64,000 nucleotides of DNA from Epithemia pelagica (taxonomy: Eukaryota; Bacillariophyta; Bacillariophyceae; Surirellales; Surirellaceae), in assembly GCA_946965045.2 (NCBI GenBank), contig OX337237.1, positions 496,001 through 560,000 on the forward strand, given 5' to 3'. Within the stretch, counting starts at the first letter, position 1. Each line of letters opens with the position of its first letter. Below the pieces are notes generated by a model, which saw only the letters and a program-made list of their open reading frames with translations, made no database searches and had not been told where the DNA came from. The position numbers and the translations under genes were made by a program. Positions 11,977 to 22,995 of this stretch are shown here, one piece after another.

Positions 11977-12378
11977 CTACAGACCAATATTGTGGTCGGA
12001 CAAATGCCTCCAGATTGTTAGCAGGAACAATGAAAATGAACCGATCTTTGTCAAAGACAACAGGTGTGGCTCGTCGTCGACTTGCAATGCTTGTATTTTT
12101 TGTCGCTCTTCTTCCCAAACCTTGGATTCTTCTTCTTCTTTTTGTGCCTTGCGTCCTTTTCCTGCTTCTTCTCGACGTTTTCGTACTTCGGCCGATTTGG
12201 TCATGTTGCGACTGTGATCGTGACAGGTCCAGCGGAGGCTGCTTTCTTGTTTTTTCCTCTCCTCCTCCACACGGGCAGCGGCAGCCACTGTGGAAAAAGG
12301 ATCGTGGTTGCTACATGCTGTCGTTCGTTCCTTGTCGTCGTAGTCCTCGTCATCCTCTTCATCTTCGGCCTTCGGCAT
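11977..12378 (-). CDS. Acidic/lysine-rich minus-strand frame, copy 2
   Basis: 133 codons, the same length as copy 1 and without visible disruption. Function not recognised. Confidence 0.28.
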   Translation of the reverse strand: MPKAEDEEDDEDYDDKERTTACSNHDPFSTVAAAARVEEERKKQESSLRWTCHDHSRNMTKSAEVRKRREEAGKGRKAQKEEEESKVWEEERQKIQALQVDDEPHLLSLTKIGSFSLFLLTIWRHLSDHNIGL

Positions 12379-12692
12379 TTATCGGCCTTTCCGGAATCTC
12401 CACGAGGACCAACTCCACGTTTGTTGAATCGTCCCTTGGCCATGGTGATGCTGTTGCGGGGATTGCTTTCGGTGGATAGAATGGAACGATATCTGATAGC
12501 GTTCATCTACCTGTCGTCGTGGTTGTCGTGACGATGTCGTCCGACAATGGGAGTAAGTCGACTTTGTGGCTTTGAATGTCCTGATGACTGTCGTGAGAAT
12601 GTCGTGATTGTCGAAAAAATGTCGTATTCGCATTGTTAACTTGTACTCAATACGGTTCAGTGTGCATAGCCACGATTTAGGATAGTATAGTT

Positions 12693-13788
12693 GTGGTTGT
12701 CATCCCTTTGGGCACTCCAAACAAGACAAGGCGAGCGAGCGAGTTTCCAGAAAGCAACTGCAACAAAACAAAAATTCTCACGGCGACGAACGGCGCCTCC
12801 CCCAGCAACACTCTCTCCGACCACAACAAAGCACGCTTGCAAGCCGCCCTGGCCCGCCTCTCCCCCAGCAACCCCGACGACGCCGAAATCACCACAGGAG
12901 CCCGATTTCTTGGCCAACCGATCGGCTCCCAACCCTTTGCCCGATCCTTCATCCAGAAGCGAATTGAAAAAATCACCAAAGCCACCGCAACCCTGCGACA
13001 CTTGGACGACCTGCAGACACGGAGTATCTTGTTTAAATACTCCGCGGTCCCCGCGTTGCTCCACCTTCTTCCTACCGATATTGCCCAGGCCCATCCACAA
13101 CCCAACCAGCGGACCAGCCTATGGACCAGCCCCACCACAGAGGCGGTAGACAGGTTGATTGCTACGTTCCTCGCCCAACTGACCTCTACGCCCATGTCCG
13201 CCATCCCACCCATGGCACCACTCATAGCCTCCCTCCCTCAACGTCTGGGTGGCCTAGGTTACCACCACGCCGCAGCTTTAGCGTTCCCGTGCCTCCTGAC
13301 ACAAACCACTCGGGCCATCCGGTTGGCCCAGTCCAAAGCCACCCCGATCCCACCTTCCCACCGTCGCCAATTCCACAACTGGGAACAGAGCAAAAACCCA
13401 AGGCTGACACAGTTTCGACGAGGCCTTGCACTCCTGACAAAGGAGTACGCCGACGCGGCCCTCGTCACCCCACAACGATTCGACCACACAACACACCGTT
13501 GTCAGACACACCACATACTGACAACACACATCATTCCCAACCTGTTTGAGATCACACCGGCGGAACACCGCATCCACTTACCGGCCCTGTTGTCCCCGAT
13601 GACGAGTATGGCAATCCACATGCCAAGACCCTCGATCCGATTCCGCTTGGCCAACCCTGTCTTCCGCACGGCGATTCGTCGGAAACTCCGGATTCCATTT
13701 TTTCTTGCCACCACCACAACTACCCACTCCACATGCCGATGCCCTGCCCGGCGAATCCTTGACCCAGAAGGGGACCACCTGTTCAACT
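12693..13788 (+). pseudogene. Non-LTR reverse-transcriptase tail, left half (split by copia element 1)
   Basis: An open frame without ATG, starting just after a stop, so the RT is 5'-truncated. FLGQPIGSQPF and RLGGLGYHHAAAL are the thumb-side motifs that follow the RT active site in LINE-like elements and their relatives. CRCPARRILDPEGDHLFN begins a C-x-C...H...C zinc-like motif whose last Cys lies beyond the inserted LTR element. The frame then runs into LTR sequence and stops at 13841. The composition is strongly C-rich, unlike the array genes. The continuation is at 22089-22995 and an uninterrupted copy is at 50952-52949. Confidence 0.6.
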
Positions 13789-14546
13789 TGTTAGGATTCT
13801 CACCGAAAACTAGGTGGCGAAACCTACAACTCATCGAATGATGCTAGTATTTTATGGCATCCGATGACATTTTCCTAAAAGTGAGAAAAGAATGTCGGCA
13901 TGCTCGCGAAACTATAAATTTGGCCACGGCATGCTCGCAGTGCACGCGTTATCGGCGACCGCTCGGATATTAACTATGGCCCAACACGTGCGCGCCCAAA
14001 ACTATCAAGTGCGCGCCTCTACTATCCGAGTACGCGCATCCACGATTCGACCTAACGGTCTATGTAATCAGAGCACGAATCACGATCACGCGAGACCATA
14101 TCTCTGTTCCCACAAATCCAAGAATGCAAACAGCAACGCGCCCAGGACAAGACTTATACCACGACAAAGCAAGAGCTGTTGCATCCCATACATGTTATCC
14201 ATCACCCTATACATTCAATATACACCAATGCCGGTCTACTCCAACCAGTGAGGACCTATCACATCAGATCCATGGCCGTATACAAGAGCCAGGACTTTGG
14301 CACCATCAACCACCTTAGTTAGTAATCTTCTCACAATCATTAATATCATCATTTTAACACTCATCTTAAGACTAACCTCTTATCAGTGGACCGACTGCCC
14401 CCACCCACGGCGGACTTCGACTTGCAACTCTTCTCTGACCCGTGGAGGATTGTTGTATCGGTTGGTGATTCGATTGTCGGCTCAGCGAGCCTTTTACCTA
14501 TCCTACCTATCTGTCTAACCCCTGTTGAATCGAGAGAAGTTTATCA
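13789..14546 (+). repeat. Left LTR of copia element 1
   Basis: 758 bp, starts TGTTAGGATT and ends TTTATCA. It contains ACTATAAATTT near 13911 as a possible TATA box, and several GCGCGCC/TACGCGC stretches near 13990-14040. Both are candidates only. Confidence 0.93.
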
Positions 14547-14584
14547 GATTAACAGTCTCATCGTTTATTTCCGAGAAGCTTTCG

Positions 14585-15340
14585 ATGTCTCACGACGATT
14601 CCAACCTCTCTATTCGACACATCTTTCATTCCTTCCAACAAAGCGGGGAGGAACTCCATCCACCCGTGTCCCATCCGGGCGAGCCCTTGGTTGAAACTCC
14701 GAAACAGACCCCGACTCAGGCCAGTGCTCCGAATCCCTTCCAGACCCCGGACCAAGCGGTCCAGCCTCCTTCGATCCCGACTCAACCTTCGACTCCGCCT
14801 CGCCGTTTGAACCCTACTCGCACCCGACGTACGAGCCGTCTTCTTACTGCGCATATCCGACACTTCCGCGAGCCGACTGAGTCGACTACCGACCCCGACG
14901 TGATCCGTTCCACAACCGAACGCGAGGTCGATTTCCAGTCCGTCCAACCCGTGACTGACCTTGAGGACATCCAACGACTTCTCGACCTCTTGAACCAGTG
15001 CTCGAGACGCCGTTTCATTGTCCAAGCCCTGTTGGGCAACCCTGTGGAACCCATCCGTATTCGATTCATCTCCTTTGAACGTCCAACCAACTACTTCCAC
15101 ACCATCTGGATCGTCAACTCGACGACGAATCCGCTACCTACCCCGACTACTCGTCTCGACGAGTACGTCTCCTTTGTTCACGAGATCCATCTCTGCCAGG
15201 ATTTCCGTGCGACTATCTACCCTCTCTTCACTCAACACGTGAACCACTTGTTGGAAGACGACGACGTTGAAGAACTAGCCACTACAGTGACCGATTCCGC
15301 ATCTCGTCTTCAGTACCGAGCCGAAAGTGACCAAGAATAA
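14585..15340 (+). CDS. Extra ORF1 of copia element 1, unknown function
   Basis: 251 residues from ATG 14585, 38 nt inside the left LTR boundary. The first third is Pro/Thr/Gln-rich (TPTQASAPNPFQTPDQ), followed by a basic stretch (RRLNPTRTRRTSRLL) and a more ordered C-terminal half ending in an acidic tail (EDDDVEEL). No protease, zinc knuckle or known gag motif is visible. It precedes and is separate from the complete gag-pol frame (15655), which is unusual for copia elements. It could be a second structural or nucleic-acid-binding protein or an accessory gene; I do not recognise it. Confidence 0.6.
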   Translation: MSHDDSNLSIRHIFHSFQQSGEELHPPVSHPGEPLVETPKQTPTQASAPNPFQTPDQAVQPPSIPTQPSTPPRRLNPTRTRRTSRLLTAHIRHFREPTESTTDPDVIRSTTEREVDFQSVQPVTDLEDIQRLLDLLNQCSRRRFIVQALLGNPVEPIRIRFISFERPTNYFHTIWIVNSTTNPLPTPTTRLDEYVSFVHEIHLCQDFRATIYPLFTQHVNHLLEDDDVEELATTVTDSASRLQYRAESDQE

Positions 15341-15654
15341 GTAACTTTACGTAGTTTCTACACCAAACCAGACACAAGACCGAGTTCCGCACATCCGGGT
15401 ACCCTTGGTCGCACAACACGCCACACATTCCCGTCCAATCGCGAAAATTCGGCGAAAATTTGTTGAAACTCGGCGAAAATTTGTCGGAATCAACGGAAAT
15501 TTCCAGGAGTCGCACATCACAACACACATCCGGGTATCACATACGTGGTACATACGTGGCACACGTGGTACATCCGGGTTCCCATCACATCACACATTAA
15601 ATAAACCACATCACACCGCACATTAAATAAACATCGAACCAACCAAATAACATC
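15341..15654 (+). promoter_or_regulatory. Repeat-rich leader between ORF1 and gag-pol of copia element 1
   Basis: No gene. Short repeats: ACATCCGGGT at 15391, 15526 and 15570; TCGGCGAAAATTTGT twice near 15450-15485; ACGTGGTA/ACGTGGCA near 15543-15570; CACATTAAATAAAC twice near 15593 and 15618. It may be a leader for a downstream transcript or an internal initiation region. This is inference. Confidence 0.4.
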
Positions 15655-18600
15655 ATGGAAACGACACCTCCCAAGACACCGTTTACTCCTCCTGAGGACA
15701 AGTCAAGTCATATAACCAACCAAGATCTCTTCGACCATATAACTAAAGGCATCTTTGGTTGTAATGATGAACGAGCCCAATCACTTCAAAAGTGGATGCG
15801 ACATCATGGTTTTGAACATATCCTTCATGTCCTCGACCATGTTGCAACTGATCCCGAGGAGACACTCAAGGATCTCATGCAATACAAGGTTGGAAAACAA
15901 GTCAACGACCTACAGACAAGTACAAGATTACAACTCAAACTAATGGCATATTGGTTACTACAACAACGGCAACTCCAACATGGAAAACTACCCCGTGCTA
16001 CATGGATGAACCTCACGAGGGACCAATATGACGATTGGAGGATCAACACCGACTTTACCAAGTCTGGTATGAACCAAGACCCAGTTTCTCCTCTGAAATC
16101 ACCTGCACACTCCGTATCATCCCGATCTCCCACTTCATCCTCTACAACATCTCAATCCATGTTAGATCTCTCTGCTTTCAAGAAAGGAACCAAAAGAGAT
16201 GCAACAGCATTTGAATCATTCAAAGACGAACGATACTTTGATTCGTTTTGGCGTGTATTCAAATCAACTGCGAAAGCACAAGGATTGTCGAATGTTCTTG
16301 ATTTCGATTACAAGGTACCCAAGGATGACGAATGCGCAGAGTTACTTTTCCGAGAACAACAAGTCTTTGTCTATTCTGTACTTGTACGTATTATCCAAAC
16401 CGACCAAGGAAGAGCATATGTTCGAGAACATGAACATGATGAAGATGCAAGAGCCGTCTTGAAGAAACTCCATGTTCTACACACTGAATCTGATCTAGCT
16501 AAGCGAGAAGTGTTACGCCTAACAAGCTACATTTCGAATCTTCGACTGGATGACTCTTGGCGTGGTACAACTCGTCAGTTTCTCCTACATTTTCAAGAAC
16601 AGCTACGACTTCTGGATAACCTTGTACCACTGTCGGATCGTATCCATGACCATACAAGGATGACCTTCCTTATGCAAGCCGTTGAAAAGGTACCTGATTT
16701 AAGACGAGTCAAGATCTTGGATAACGTTGTCAACACAAAATCTGGAGCCAAGTCTCTCTGTTATCAATCATATTTCCGCCTGCTTCTTGATGCTGCTTTT
16801 GACCATGACCAAGCTACCCGAACTTCTGCGTCTAACCGCCGTCGTCATGTAAAGCAACATGAATTTCAGTTGGATGGACCTTTTGAACCAGAGGAGCCCC
16901 CTGACTACCAGATCAACAACACGAATATCCAATCTGAAAAGTCCCCAACTTCGTCGAAAATCAGCCTTCCAAGAGATGTATGGTTTAAACTCTCTGAAGA
17001 GGATCGGCAAATCATTGTCGACTTCAATAAATCCGTCCAAGATTCCCCGACAACTCCACGCAAGGTCCAAACACATTCTCTTGACATTGATCCTGAACCG
17101 GACCCTGATCCTGATGCCAACAACATTGGTGATACCCATCAAGATGCACCAGAACAAGATCCATTCGGTACATCCTCTGATCCGGTTACCCAGTTTGTAC
17201 ACCAGGCTATTGCATCGACAGATATCAATCATCCAGCATCTGACCTCAGCAACATCTTGTCAACTTCTACGACAAAGTCAAGTCCTAAAGTCAAGTTCAA
17301 GTCTTCTGCTGATCACAAGCAAAAGGTTCATATGTCACGATATCTATTCTCCCGCAAATCCACCTTTTCTGGTAATCAACTCATCGATCGAGGTGCCAAT
17401 GGAGGCCTTGCAGGATCTGACATGCGTATCCTTGCCAAAACCGGACGTCATATTACCATCGTAGGTATTGACAATCATGAATTGACTGGCCTTCCAGTTG
17501 TTACCTGTGCTGCCAAGTTTGATACAAGTGATGGACCCATTATTGGTATCTTCAATGAGTATGCCCACTATGGAAAGGGTTTATCTATCCATGCCCCAGC
17601 GCAATTTGAACATTTCGGCCTATCTGTCGACGAACGATCCGTCAAGGTTGATGGCAAACAACGCATTACTACCCTTGATGGACGCGCATTGCCCTTACGA
17701 ATCAAGGATGGCCTTGCATACATTCAATCTCTGGGAATCCCTTCTGATGACGATATGGATAAATATCCGCATATTGTGTTCACTTCACCCCATATCTGGG
17801 ATCCTTCTGTACTTGACCATACCCATCCAGACCCCCATCAAGACCCTGCACCGAACTGGACATCTGTGGAGACTGATAGTAGTATGGAAACGTACCCCTA
17901 TGACCAATATGGGGAGTATACCGATCGCGTTGTATGCACCTTGAATCTCCTCCTTGATCTCCCATATGATCATGGCCCCGATACACCTTCCTTCTTTTCC
18001 ATCTATGCTGATCAAGATGGCAACGACTCCACACTTCATGCGTCTGTCCACAAACTCTACAAGGAACAATACGACTGGAAGAAATTTCGCCCTTTCTTTG
18101 GGTGGCAATCGGAAGACGTAATCGCCGATACGTTCAAGCATACAACTCGTCATGGACACATTTCCTTTGACCAGGATACCTTGAAGAAACACTTTAAGGC
18201 CCGGAATCCTATCCTTAACCTACCACGACGGCATGAACCCGTTGCCACTGACTCCATCTTCTCCGACACCCCGGCTGTTAACCATGGTGGCAAGATTGCT
18301 CAGATTTTTGTTGGTCGTGATACTTTGGTTACTGACATTTATGGTATCAAGTCTACCAAGCAATTCGTCAATACCCTCCAGGATAACATTCGTACACGTG
18401 GTGTCATGGAGACTTTGATCAGTGATGGTGGTTCGTCACTTATTTCCCACAAGGTCAAGGATATTCTTCGCACCCTTCTGATTGGTGAATACCGTTCCAA
18501 GCCCTATCATCAACACCAGAACAAAGCTGAGAACCGCTACCAGACCGTTAAGCGTATGACCAATGCTATCATGAATGCCTCTGGTTGCCCTGCTTCTGCA

Positions 18601-21336
18601 TGGTTACTTTGTTTAGAATATGTGTGTGACCTCCTCAATCACACTTCCTCTCCCACCCACTCTGGCCGCACCCCTCTTGAGGCTCTTACCGGTACCCCAC
18701 CCAACATAACCCATCTCCTTTTCTTTCCTTTCTGGGATGAGGTCTACTATCGTGTCGACCCTTCTGAACCTACCTCCGGTTCTTACCCTTCGTCTCCCGA
18801 CGAGAAGATTGGCCACTGGGTTGGTTTTGCCCACAATGTTGGTGATGCCTTTACTTGGAAGATCCTCACTGCCGACAACGTCATCATCTACCGTTCCGCT
18901 GTCCGTCGCGTTGCCTCCACTACCCCCAACCTTCGTGTGGATATCTCTTCAGGGGAGGAGTCGCCGCATAAACCCACTGACAAGCAAGGTGACACTGTCT
19001 TTATTCGCAGCAGAAGTGAAGACCCATCCACACCTATGCCAACAATTGACTACGACGATTTAGTTGGACGCACATTCCTTTGTGACATTGAAGAAAATGG
19101 GGAGCGCCACCGAGCACGAGTAATCAAACGAGTTGTCGACCTGGAACAAGATGCAACCAAACAAGAAGATCGACTCAAATATATCTTTCGCAAGTCTAAC
19201 TCCAATGTTGATGAGATGATCTCCTACAACCAGCTCATGGAATACATTGAAAGGGATAATCAAGCCCAAACGACAGGGGATAGTCTCTTCCGATTCAGAG
19301 ACGTTATTGCACACCAAGGACCTTTGAACTCAAGCGACCCAGACTATAAAGGGAGTAAATATAATGTCCTTGTTGATTGGGAGACTGGGGAGACGACATA
19401 CGAACCTCTATCTCTTATTGCAAATGATGACCCCATCACAGTCGCCATCTATGCCAAGAAAAATGGTTTGCTGGATCTACCTGGATGGAAACATCTCAAG
19501 CGATACGTCAAGACAAGCAAAAGACTCATTCGAGCAGCTAAACAATCCAGGATCAAACAAGTTCGTCGCTCTATCAAGTACAAGTTTGGTTTCCAAGTAC
19601 CTCGCACCTATGAAGAAGCAGTGGAACTAGACAAGCAATTTGGGAACACGAAATGGCAAGACGCAACAGAATTGGAACTTTCACAGATCCAATCGTATAA
19701 CACTTTCAAGGACCATGGAAAAGCCAAGTTCATTAATGGGAAATTGGCCAATGCACCAGAAGGATATCATAAGATAAGAGTACATCTGGTCTTTGATGTC
19801 AAGCATGACGGAAGGCACAAGGCACGACTTGTCGCAGATGGACATCTCACCAAGGAACCCGTTGAGACCATCTATTCAGGGGTTGTCTCCATTCGCAACC
19901 TTCGCGTTGCCATATTTCTTGGAACCATGAACGACATGGAAATATGGGGAGCAGATATTGGGAACGCATACCTAGAAGCATTGACAGGAGAGAAGATTTT
20001 CATCATTGCAGGACCAGAGTTCAAGGAGTTAGAAGGACATATCTTGATCATCTACAAGGCATTATATGGTCTCAAATCCTCAGGTGCTCGCTGGCATGAC
20101 AAACTGTTTGATGTTCTCATTGATATGGGATTTTCTCCAAGCAAGGCTGACCCTGATATTTGGATGAAGAAGGCTCCTGGAGAAGACTGTTATGAATATA
20201 TTGCTGTATATGTTGATGACTTAGCTATCGTTGCCATGGACCCTGAAGCTGTCTGCAAGATCTTTACAGAAAAATACAACTTCAAACTCAAAGGAGTCGG
20301 ACCTATCGAGTATCACTTGGGGTGTCGTTATACCAAAGATCCAGACGGTACACTTGTGTCTGACCCACGAAGGTACATCGAGAAGATGATGGATACCTAT
20401 GAACGATTGTTCAATGAGAAACCCAAGAAAGCAAAGCCGCCAGTCATTGCTAACGATCATCCTGAACTCGATGACTCTGAGCTCTTAGATGAAGAAGGGA
20501 CCCAGCATTTCCAGACTCTTATTGGACAACTGCAATGGCTAATTACCATTGGCCGTTTTGATGTCTTTCCTGCTACCATGACTCTATCAAGGTTCAGAGC
20601 TGCTCCAAGGATTGGTCATTTAAAGCGAGCTAAGCGCATCTATGGATACCTCATGTCATTTCCTGATGGGTCTATCAGATTCCGCACTGGGGAGCCAGAT
20701 TTATCAGCTTTACCTATCCAAGAATACGATTGGAGTCGTACCGTATACATGGACGCCAAGGAACGTATCCCTGAGGACTGTCCAACCCCACTTGGGCGTT
20801 TTGTGACAACTATACATTATGTCGACGCAAATCTCATGCATGATATGGTTACTGGGAAAGCAGTTACAGCCATCCTGCATTTTGTAAATGGTACACCCGT
20901 GGACTGGTACAGTAAGCGACAAGCCACAGTGGAGACAGCCACGTATGGATCTGAATTTGTTGCCGCAAGGACTGCAGTTGATCAGATCACGGAGCTACGC
21001 CTTACACTCCGATACTTGGGAGTCCCTCTACGAGAGAAGAGTTATATGTTTGGAGATAACCGCTCTGTCGTTATCAATAGCGCCGCACCACACTCAATCA
21101 TCTCCAAGAGGCACCATCTCCTATCCTATCACCGAGTCCGTGAAGCTATCGCTGCAAAGTACGTCGCATTCTACTGGAAAGATGGAAAGACAAACCCAGC
21201 CGATATCCTCAGTAAACATTGGGAATTCGCCGCAGTTTGGCCCATGCTCAGATCTTTGTTATTCTGGAGAGGAAAAATCCAGGAAAGTGATGAGGGAATT
21301 GACAATCCTCATTCGACGAATTGTGGGGAGTGTTAG
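15655..21336 (+). CDS. Copia element 1 gag-pol polyprotein (protease-integrase-RT-RNase H)
   Basis: 1893 residues, uninterrupted. About 1-560 is gag-like. The protease motif is LIDRGANGG (D578). The integrase has VATDSIF (D866), LISDGGSS (D924) and NKAENRY (E959), a DD35E triad. RVT_2-type RT has NAYLEALTGEKI and YVDD (1519-1522). Ribonuclease H has YGSEFVAAR and GDNRSVV (D1801). All catalytic residues inspected are present, so the element may be autonomous. The final codons lie in the polypurine tract and the stop TAG (21334-21336) belongs to the TGTTAG start of the right LTR. DRGAN in place of DSGAN is, from memory, common in diatom copia proteins. Confidence 0.93.
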   Translation: METTPPKTPFTPPEDKSSHITNQDLFDHITKGIFGCNDERAQSLQKWMRHHGFEHILHVLDHVATDPEETLKDLMQYKVGKQVNDLQTSTRLQLKLMAYWLLQQRQLQHGKLPRATWMNLTRDQYDDWRINTDFTKSGMNQDPVSPLKSPAHSVSSRSPTSSSTTSQSMLDLSAFKKGTKRDATAFESFKDERYFDSFWRVFKSTAKAQGLSNVLDFDYKVPKDDECAELLFREQQVFVYSVLVRIIQTDQGRAYVREHEHDEDARAVLKKLHVLHTESDLAKREVLRLTSYISNLRLDDSWRGTTRQFLLHFQEQLRLLDNLVPLSDRIHDHTRMTFLMQAVEKVPDLRRVKILDNVVNTKSGAKSLCYQSYFRLLLDAAFDHDQATRTSASNRRRHVKQHEFQLDGPFEPEEPPDYQINNTNIQSEKSPTSSKISLPRDVWFKLSEEDRQIIVDFNKSVQDSPTTPRKVQTHSLDIDPEPDPDPDANNIGDTHQDAPEQDPFGTSSDPVTQFVHQAIASTDINHPASDLSNILSTSTTKSSPKVKFKSSADHKQKVHMSRYLFSRKSTFSGNQLIDRGANGGLAGSDMRILAKTGRHITIVGIDNHELTGLPVVTCAAKFDTSDGPIIGIFNEYAHYGKGLSIHAPAQFEHFGLSVDERSVKVDGKQRITTLDGRALPLRIKDGLAYIQSLGIPSDDDMDKYPHIVFTSPHIWDPSVLDHTHPDPHQDPAPNWTSVETDSSMETYPYDQYGEYTDRVVCTLNLLLDLPYDHGPDTPSFFSIYADQDGNDSTLHASVHKLYKEQYDWKKFRPFFGWQSEDVIADTFKHTTRHGHISFDQDTLKKHFKARNPILNLPRRHEPVATDSIFSDTPAVNHGGKIAQIFVGRDTLVTDIYGIKSTKQFVNTLQDNIRTRGVMETLISDGGSSLISHKVKDILRTLLIGEYRSKPYHQHQNKAENRYQTVKRMTNAIMNASGCPASAWLLCLEYVCDLLNHTSSPTHSGRTPLEALTGTPPNITHLLFFPFWDEVYYRVDPSEPTSGSYPSSPDEKIGHWVGFAHNVGDAFTWKILTADNVIIYRSAVRRVASTTPNLRVDISSGEESPHKPTDKQGDTVFIRSRSEDPSTPMPTIDYDDLVGRTFLCDIEENGERHRARVIKRVVDLEQDATKQEDRLKYIFRKSNSNVDEMISYNQLMEYIERDNQAQTTGDSLFRFRDVIAHQGPLNSSDPDYKGSKYNVLVDWETGETTYEPLSLIANDDPITVAIYAKKNGLLDLPGWKHLKRYVKTSKRLIRAAKQSRIKQVRRSIKYKFGFQVPRTYEEAVELDKQFGNTKWQDATELELSQIQSYNTFKDHGKAKFINGKLANAPEGYHKIRVHLVFDVKHDGRHKARLVADGHLTKEPVETIYSGVVSIRNLRVAIFLGTMNDMEIWGADIGNAYLEALTGEKIFIIAGPEFKELEGHILIIYKALYGLKSSGARWHDKLFDVLIDMGFSPSKADPDIWMKKAPGEDCYEYIAVYVDDLAIVAMDPEAVCKIFTEKYNFKLKGVGPIEYHLGCRYTKDPDGTLVSDPRRYIEKMMDTYERLFNEKPKKAKPPVIANDHPELDDSELLDEEGTQHFQTLIGQLQWLITIGRFDVFPATMTLSRFRAAPRIGHLKRAKRIYGYLMSFPDGSIRFRTGEPDLSALPIQEYDWSRTVYMDAKERIPEDCPTPLGRFVTTIHYVDANLMHDMVTGKAVTAILHFVNGTPVDWYSKRQATVETATYGSEFVAARTAVDQITELRLTLRYLGVPLREKSYMFGDNRSVVINSAAPHSIISKRHHLLSYHRVREAIAAKYVAFYWKDGKTNPADILSKHWEFAAVWPMLRSLLFWRGKIQESDEGIDNPHSTNCGEC

Positions 21337-22088
21337 GATTCTCACCGAAAACTAGGTGGCGAAACCTACAACTCATCGAATGATGCTAGTATTTTATGGC
21401 ATCCGATGACATTTTCCTAAAAGTGAGAAAAGAATGTCGGCATGCTCGCGAAACTATAAATTTGGCCACGGCATGCTCGCAGTGCACGCGTTATCGGCGA
21501 CCGCTCGGATATTAACTATGGCCCAACACGTGCGTGCCCAAAACTATCAAGTGCGCGCCTCTACTATCCGAGTACGCGCATCCACGATTCGACCTAACGG
21601 TCTATGTAATCAGAGCACGAATCACGATCACGCGAGACCATATCTCTGTTCCCACAAATCCAAGAATGCAAACAGCAACGCGCCCAGGACAAGACTTATA
21701 CCACGACAAAGCAAGAGCTGTTGCATCCCATACATGTTATCCATCACCCTATACATTCAATATACACCAATGCCGGTCTACTCCAACCAGTGAGGACCTA
21801 TCACATCAGATCCATGGCCGTATACAAGAGCCAGGACTTTGGCACCATCAACCACCTTAGTTAGTAATCTTCTCACAATCATTAATATCATCATTTTAAC
21901 ACTCATCTTAAGACTAACCTCTTATCAGTGGACCGACTGCCCCCACCCACGGCGGACTTCGACTTGCAACTCTTCTCTGACCCGTGGAGGATTGTTGTAT
22001 CGGTTGGTGATTCGATTGTCGGCTCAGCGAGCCTTTTACCTATCCTACCTATCTGTCTAACCCCTGTTGAATCGAGAGAAGTTTATCA
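21331..22088 (+). repeat. Right LTR of copia element 1
   Basis: 758 bp, one base different from the left LTR by eye. It is followed by the target duplication CAACT and then the right half of the RT tail. Confidence 0.93.
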
Positions 22089-22995
22089 CAACTGCGCGGC
22101 CGCGTCAAAAACGACCCTCTCCAATGCCATTCGCGACACACTTTACGACGTGCTGCGACACACGGCACCGCCCGCCAAAGTCGTTGACGGTCCGCACGAT
22201 GTCCACGTTGAACCGCCGGGTTTGACACCCGACCACAACCGCAACATCCGCCCCGCCGACGTGGGCCTCCGACTTGCTCAACCTCACATCAACGAGCCTT
22301 TTTCGTATGCCGCAATCGACATCACCGTCCCGCCGCCACAGAAAGCCGACCTTGCCCTTGACCCGTCCGACCCTCTCTCCATCGCCGCCGCTGCATCCAG
22401 GACGCATCAAGACTCCGCAAGAGCAAAATTCTGTCGCGATCCCGACACCGCCCAACATTTACTCCACAACGGCGTTTACCTTGTACCCTTCACCGTCGAC
22501 CACTTAGGATCGCTGGGTTCGTTTGCCCAGACGCTCCTCTTCCACCCCGACAAGCACCCACACCCATTCTCCACGGCCGTCCCACCATCCTGGCCCAACC
22601 CTCACTTCGGCAAGGCGCCGGCACGAAGCATCCAACACCCGGCGGCATACGTCTTGTACCAACAACTCGACCGAGCGCCGCACCACATTTTCGACAAAGC
22701 AAACACCGACACCAAATTCCGCGACTATGACGCCAATATCTTCTCCCTCTCCCATTACGCCAAGGCCTCGCTCTCTCATGCCATCATTTCCGCCCTCGCC
22801 ATCCATGCGAACAACCAAATCAGTGCCATCCGAGAATCTGCAGTACAACGGCGATTCCGCACCACCCAAATGACCAACCTGGCAACCACAAATTATGCTC
22901 CAGTGACACCAATCTACTCCCCCCGGTCCCTCTCGGAATTCTTCCCGGATACCGCCGTACCACCGCTCCTCTGCATGCCCACCGCTGAGGCGTAA
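22089..22995 (+). pseudogene. Non-LTR RT tail, right half: REL-like endonuclease domain
   Basis: Continues the frame broken at 13788, starting with the Cys that completes the C-x-C...H...C motif. RPADVGL, AAIDITVPPP and the later Lys (ARAKFC) fit the PD-(D/E)xK pattern of restriction-like endonucleases at the C-terminus of R2-type non-LTR elements. It ends at 22995 with the same C-terminus as the complete copy at 50952-52949. Confidence 0.55.

Larger units (their letters stand above)
9068..12653. repeat. Spacer repeat, copy 2 (3' end replaced by RT tail)
   Basis: Matches copy 1 until ACTCAATAC at 12653. There the sequence switches to GGTTCAGTGTGCATAG and the C-rich RT-derived segment, so the promoter and exon 1 of a spliced-type gene are absent. 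The same junction occurs at 50912. Confidence 0.85.
13789..22088 (+). mobile_element. Copia element 1, complete, 8.3 kb
   Basis: Two 758-bp LTRs (TG...CA), a 5-bp target duplication CAACT (13784-13788 and 22089-22093), a purine tract TGTGGGGAG abutting the right LTR, and one long gag-pol frame in the order protease, integrase, RT, RNase H, which is diagnostic for Ty1/copia. The LTRs differ by one base by eye (a C in the left LTR near 13991 is T in the right), so insertion is recent. No primer-binding site could be matched after the left LTR. It is inserted in the RT tail that precedes copy C. Confidence 0.95.
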
